Source: Azorhizobium sp965227945 (lineage in GTDB: Bacteria > Pseudomonadota > Alphaproteobacteria > Rhizobiales > Xanthobacteraceae). Taken from it: DNA of 64,000 bases. The stretch covers positions 1,798,001 to 1,862,000 of the forward strand of contig CBDDGQ010000006.1 in NCBI GenBank assembly GCA_965227945.1, read 5' to 3'. The translations under genes and the position numbers were made by a program. The notes beneath the pieces were generated by a model. That model was not told the DNA's origin. It worked only from the letters and a program-made list of their open reading frames with translations, and did not search any database. Numbering within the stretch: position 1 is the first letter of the stretch; each line of letters begins with the position of its first letter. This document shows positions 60,877 to 64,000 of the stretch, one piece after another.

Positions 60877-61290
60877 TCAGCCGGTCGCGGTCTTGCGCGG
60901 CCGGCCGCCCTTGCGGCCATTTTCGCGAGAGCTGGCGGTCTTGGCGGCGGTTCGGGCGCGCCCGCCCGTGCTGCCGAGCTGCTGCGCCATCCAACGGGTC
61001 GAGCCGAACACCCCTTGCAGCAGGGCCGGCACATAGACATCGGCATTTAATTTCGGCCAATGCAGGCCGAGCCCCGCAGGGCTGATCTCGATCTCGCTGA
61101 GATCGTATGGCGAGGCGCCGGACAGCCCCTCTACCAGTCCGACCGGGATGGTGATCTCAACGCCTGAGCTCAGCCGCACCACCAGGCGGGAGGTGCGGCG
61201 AACAAAACGGGCGGCGACGGCGCGCGTCGTCTCCTGGCCGGCGGCCATGCGCCGTTCCGCCTCGGCGAACGCCTCTTCAGTGATCGCCAT
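60877..61290 (-). CDS. DUF2442 protein
   Basis: The 137-residue protein has RLVVRLSSGVEITIPVGLVEGLSGASPYDLSEIEISPAGLGLHWPKLNADVYVPALLQGVFG, a DUF2442 domain, after a helical N-terminal region and before a Lys/Arg-rich C-terminal tail (GRKGGRPRKTATG) that could bind DNA. It overlaps the upstream DUF4160 gene by 14 bases; GGAGGG precedes its ATG. This arrangement is often listed as a toxin-antitoxin-like pair. Confidence 0.85.
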   Translation of the reverse strand: MAITEEAFAEAERRMAAGQETTRAVAARFVRRTSRLVVRLSSGVEITIPVGLVEGLSGASPYDLSEIEISPAGLGLHWPKLNADVYVPALLQGVFGSTRWMAQQLGSTGGRARTAAKTASSRENGRKGGRPRKTATG

Positions 61291-61525
61291 GGATCGCCCT
61301 CCATTCCTCGCACAGATCAGCCACCGCTGCATCCAGATCGCTCTTGATCCGGCCCGCGTCGGACCGGCTGAAGCCATAGATCTCGCGCAGTTCGCTTGGC
61401 CCTTCCGGGCAATGCAGAACAAAAACCGCTTCGCCGCCGATCCCGATGACATGCACATGGGCGGGCCGATGATCATTGGGATAGATCGCCACCCGCAGAC
61501 CCTTCAGGCGCAGGACTGTTGGCAT
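61277..61525 (-). CDS. DUF4160 protein
   Basis: The 82-residue protein has VLRLKGLRVAIYPNDHRPAHVHVIGIGGEAVFVLHC, the DUF4160 core with His-Val-His-Val, and ends with an acidic helix. It is the first gene of the pair with DUF2442. The pair may be a toxin-antitoxin module, but no toxin activity is proven for the family. Confidence 0.85.
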   Translation of the reverse strand: MPTVLRLKGLRVAIYPNDHRPAHVHVIGIGGEAVFVLHCPEGPSELREIYGFSRSDAGRIKSDLDAAVADLCEEWRAIHGDH

Positions 61526-61676
61526 TCGCCCACCCTATCAAAACCTAACCGGTTCGGATAGGGGTGCGGCGGAAGCGCCATGCCTGCCGGACCGGGTGCT
61601 CCGTGCTTTCAAACTTCATCAACAGAATGTATGATTAAAAAGAGTAACGGCTTTCATCTGTAATTTGGAGGGATCC

Positions 61677-62321
61677 ATGACGCTGCGCCTGGGGGACATC
61701 GTTCCCGATTTCACCGCCGAGACCACCGAAGGCCCCGTGAGCTTCCATGAATGGCTGGGCAACAGCTGGGGCATCCTGTTCTCGCATCCGAAGAACTTCA
61801 CTCCCGTCTGCACCACCGAGCTGGGCCAGGTGGCGCATCTGAAGGGTCAGTTCGACAAGCGGAACGTGAAGGTCATCGGCCTGTCGGTGGACACGCTGGC
61901 CAATCATCCGAGCTGGGTGGCGGACATCAAGGACGCCACCGGCGCCCAGCTCAACTTCCCGCTGATCGCCGACAGCGACAAGAAGGTCTCCGACCTCTAC
62001 GATTTGATACACCCCAATGCGAGCGACACTGCCACCGTGCGCTCGGTGTTCGTCATCGGGCCGGACAAGAAGCTGAAGCTGACGCTCACCTATCCCGCCA
62101 GCACCGGCCGCAACTTCCAGGAAATCCTGCGGGTGGTGGACAGCCTCCAGCTCACCGCGCAGCATTCCGTCGCCACCCCGGTGGACTGGAAGCCGGGCGA
62201 GGACGTGATCATCGTCCCCTCCGTCTCCGACGAGGCCGCCAAGGAGAAGTTTCCGGCGGGCTGGAAGACGGTGAAGCCCTATCTGCGCATCGTCGCCCAG
62301 CCGGACACCGCCTCGGCCTGA
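61677..62321 (+). CDS. 1-Cys peroxiredoxin (Prx6 group)
   Basis: The 214-residue enzyme reduces peroxides. Cys45 lies in NFTPVCTTELG, and no other Cys is present, as in 1-Cys Prx6. The C-terminal domain has the Prx6-type block DWKPGEDVIIVPSVSDEAAKEKFPAGWKTVKPYLR. GGAGGG precedes ATG 61677. A TATGAT -10-like box lies at 61630-61635 in an AT-rich stretch, about 45 bases upstream. Confidence 0.93.
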   Translation: MTLRLGDIVPDFTAETTEGPVSFHEWLGNSWGILFSHPKNFTPVCTTELGQVAHLKGQFDKRNVKVIGLSVDTLANHPSWVADIKDATGAQLNFPLIADSDKKVSDLYDLIHPNASDTATVRSVFVIGPDKKLKLTLTYPASTGRNFQEILRVVDSLQLTAQHSVATPVDWKPGEDVIIVPSVSDEAAKEKFPAGWKTVKPYLRIVAQPDTASA

Positions 62322-62446
62322 TCGCGGCCGGCCGCCGTTTCCGGCGGACCGGAGCGGGGGGCCTTGGCCCCCGGCACGCATGGGATCGCCGTCCGTCTGC
62401 GCCGGCTGATCGGCCGGGCGGGGCGCGGCGCCACGCCACGCCGGAC

Positions 62447-63262
62447 TCAGCCCGGCTGGATCGCCCCGATGTCGCGACTGCGCGCCAGGCGGCGGAGCAG
62501 GCGGCGGACCTCCGCCGCCTTGCGGCTGAACGTCCCAGGCGGCGGCTGCCGCGGCGGGGGCGGCTCACCGGGATGCGGCAGGCCCATGTCGAAATCCATG
62601 CGGGCGTAAAAGCCGGCATAGCGGGTGAGGAACAGCGCCTGCGTCGCCGCATCCATCTGCCGGTAGCGCCGGGCTGTGCCGACGTTGAACTGGCCGATGG
62701 TGCCGCGGTGGGCAAAGGGCGCCAACACCCGCCCGATGTCCACGTCGACGCCGATCTGTGCCGCCACCCGGGCGATGGTGGACTCGGTGTCGAAGCAGAT
62801 CTGATTGTAGGTGAAGACTTCGGTGTTGGTGACCGCGGCCCAGCGCTCGAACACCGCAATCTGCTCATCGATGGATATGAGCGTGTCCAGCGGGTCGCCC
62901 ACCTCGGAGAAGGCCTCTTCCCCGCGCGCCCGCGCCCGCCGGCCGTGGTCGGTCATGGACAGGGCCATCTCCCGCGGATCGCGGATGCTGGCGCTGGCCA
63001 GCACGTCGCCCGCCGCGATGCGGCGCGCCACCTCGGGATGCAGGTCACCGTGCGTCTTCAGCACCACAGGATGTCCGCGCGCCGCGTCGCAGACGCGGTC
63101 AAGGAGGTCGGGGCTGATGGCGTCGTAATAGTTCGACGTCTCCAGCGCTGCCCGGTGTCGGATGCGGCAGAAGCCAAGGCCGCTGACGGTCAGGATCTCC
63201 TCGGTAAGCTGATACAAATACGTGCTGGCGGACTTGGTCACGCCGTAACAAATGTAGAGCAT
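62447..63262 (-). CDS. Sulfotransferase-like protein, paralogue A
   Basis: The 271-residue protein starts MLYICYGVTKSASTYLYQLTEEIL, a P-loop-like PAPS-binding motif (TKSAST in place of PKSGTT), and has ASASIRDPREMALSM, which matches the 3'-phosphate-binding motif (RDPRE followed by Ser). The C-terminus is Pro-rich then basic. ATG 63262 is preferred over a TTG at 63298 because it aligns with the paralogue. The target, perhaps a surface glycan, is unknown. Its paralogue lies divergently at 63432. Confidence 0.8.
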   Translation of the reverse strand: MLYICYGVTKSASTYLYQLTEEILTVSGLGFCRIRHRAALETSNYYDAISPDLLDRVCDAARGHPVVLKTHGDLHPEVARRIAAGDVLASASIRDPREMALSMTDHGRRARARGEEAFSEVGDPLDTLISIDEQIAVFERWAAVTNTEVFTYNQICFDTESTIARVAAQIGVDVDIGRVLAPFAHRGTIGQFNVGTARRYRQMDAATQALFLTRYAGFYARMDFDMGLPHPGEPPPPRQPPPGTFSRKAAEVRRLLRRLARSRDIGAIQPG

Positions 63263-63431
63263 TCTGGCCCAGGCAATTCGTGGGTCCACCACCGTCAAGT
63301 GTCCCGTTGACCGTGCGTGATGTCAAGACCGGGCGGCGTGCCGCGCCATTCGGCGTCGACCGGCGTGCCTTGACAGCCCGGGCGCCCTGCTTAGGTTGTC
63401 CCGCTGGTGCCCCGGTCGCGATTGGGTAGGA

Positions 63432-64000
63432 ATGATCTATATCTGTTACGGCCCGACCAAGTCCGCCAGCACGTATCTGTATCAGCTCACCGAAGAAATA
63501 CTGTGCGTCTCCGGGGCGGGATGTGGGCGAATCCGGCGCGAGGGCGGCCGGAAACTGGAGAACTACTACGATTTCATCAGCGGGCCGTTCCTCGACCGCG
63601 TGGAACGTGCGGCGGGCGGGCGTCCCATCGTCCTGAAGACCCATGGCGCGCTCCGGCCCGAGGTGGCGCAGCGCATCGGGGCGGGCGAGATCCTGGCCAG
63701 CGTCAGCATCCGGGATCCGCGCGAGATGGCCCTGTCCATGGCCGACAACGGCGCGCGGGCCCGCCAGCTCGGCATCCTGCCGTTCGCCGAGATCCACACG
63801 CCGGCCGACGCGCTGGCGTCCATCGACATGCAGATGGACTATTTCACGCAATGGGCCGCCGTGCCGGGCGTGGAGCTGTTCACCTATAACGAGATCTGCT
63901 TCTCCTCCGAGACCGCCATCGCCCGCGTGGCCCGGCAGCTCGGGGTTGCGGTGGACGCCGCCGAGGTGCTGGCGCCGTTCCGCACCGGCGCACTGATCGG
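63432..64000 (+). CDS. Sulfotransferase-like protein, paralogue B, 3' end beyond the window
   Basis: The visible 189 codons encode MIYICYGPTKSASTYLYQLTEEIL, then SVSIRDPREMALSM and ELFTYNEICFSSETAIARVA, all aligning with paralogue A throughout. The P-loop-like and RDPRE motifs are intact. The 169 bases between the two genes hold divergent promoters. The gene runs off the right edge. Duplication followed by inversion is the likely origin. Confidence 0.8.
   Translation, partial: MIYICYGPTKSASTYLYQLTEEILCVSGAGCGRIRREGGRKLENYYDFISGPFLDRVERAAGGRPIVLKTHGALRPEVAQRIGAGEILASVSIRDPREMALSMADNGARARQLGILPFAEIHTPADALASIDMQMDYFTQWAAVPGVELFTYNEICFSSETAIARVARQLGVAVDAAEVLAPFRTGALI

Overview
The window is high-GC chromosomal DNA of an alphaproteobacterium. 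Several features fit the order Hyphomicrobiales (Rhizobiales): a class I lysyl-tRNA synthetase, an Irr-type Fur regulator with a heme motif, a MucR/Ros zinc-finger regulator, two BA14K-type Gly/Trp-rich secreted proteins, rpmI-rplT-pheST order, ccm genes divergent from acnA, and a 16S-Ile-Ala-23S-5S rRNA operon with a helix-9 intervening sequence. A Xanthobacter/Azorhizobium-like member of the Xanthobacteraceae is my best guess; it rests on general impression, not on a database match. Almost everything looks like core or long-resident genome. I see no prophage, transposase, integron or CRISPR array.

Layout. 1-1.1 kb: two secreted Gly/Trp-rich proteins on the minus strand. 1.4-5.7 kb: ribosomal proteins L35 and L20 and both subunits of phenylalanyl-tRNA synthetase. 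5.7-9.8 kb: Tat-exported flavin amine oxidase, farnesyl diphosphate synthase, the transglycosylase MtgA and the septation protein YciB. 9.7-13.4 kb: cytochrome c maturation genes ccmA, ccmB, ccmC, ccmD and ccmG, interrupted by an AhpD-like carboxymuconolactone decarboxylase gene. 13.5-18 kb: aconitase, a DUF1223 protein and a DUF2794 protein. 18.1-24.7 kb: DNA polymerase I, siroheme synthase, a MoeB/ThiF adenylyltransferase and a 2-hydroxyacid dehydrogenase. 25-32.3 kb: SH3 protein, MucR, an ABC-2 exporter, Lrp regulator, amino-acid binding protein, a KAS II enzyme and a MaoC dehydratase, followed by a dispersed palindromic repeat.

32.3-35.8 kb is a quinone-stress-like set (esterase, ring-cleaving dioxygenase, DoxX protein, LysR regulator) resembling the mhq genes of Bacillus. 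35.9-40.6 kb: exported MsrA, a glutathione transferase, YbaK, and a TetR regulator divergent from an MFS transporter across a palindromic operator. 40.6-47.1 kb is a complete rRNA operon with a strong promoter and a terminator. 47.1-53.9 kb: a flavin-binding stress protein, Irr, DsbB, an HNH nuclease, a carboxylesterase, AlkA-type glycosylase, GluQ and an AEC transporter. 54.3-61.5 kb: a small membrane protein with a SCO copper chaperone, a processive GT2 enzyme with a possible c-di-GMP sensor domain, a solute-binding protein, a secreted protein, LysRS-I and a DUF4160/DUF2442 pair. 61.7-64 kb: a 1-Cys peroxiredoxin and two divergent sulfotransferase-like paralogues, the second cut by the window edge.

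I did not find a clearly new system. The best leads are the GT2 protein with a MshEN-like N-terminus, the mhq-like cluster and its 9-bp inverted operator, the divergent sulfotransferase pair, two gene-free stretches with RNA-like structure (17.2-17.7 and 28.1-28.6 kb), and the enzyme gene inserted in the ccm cluster.
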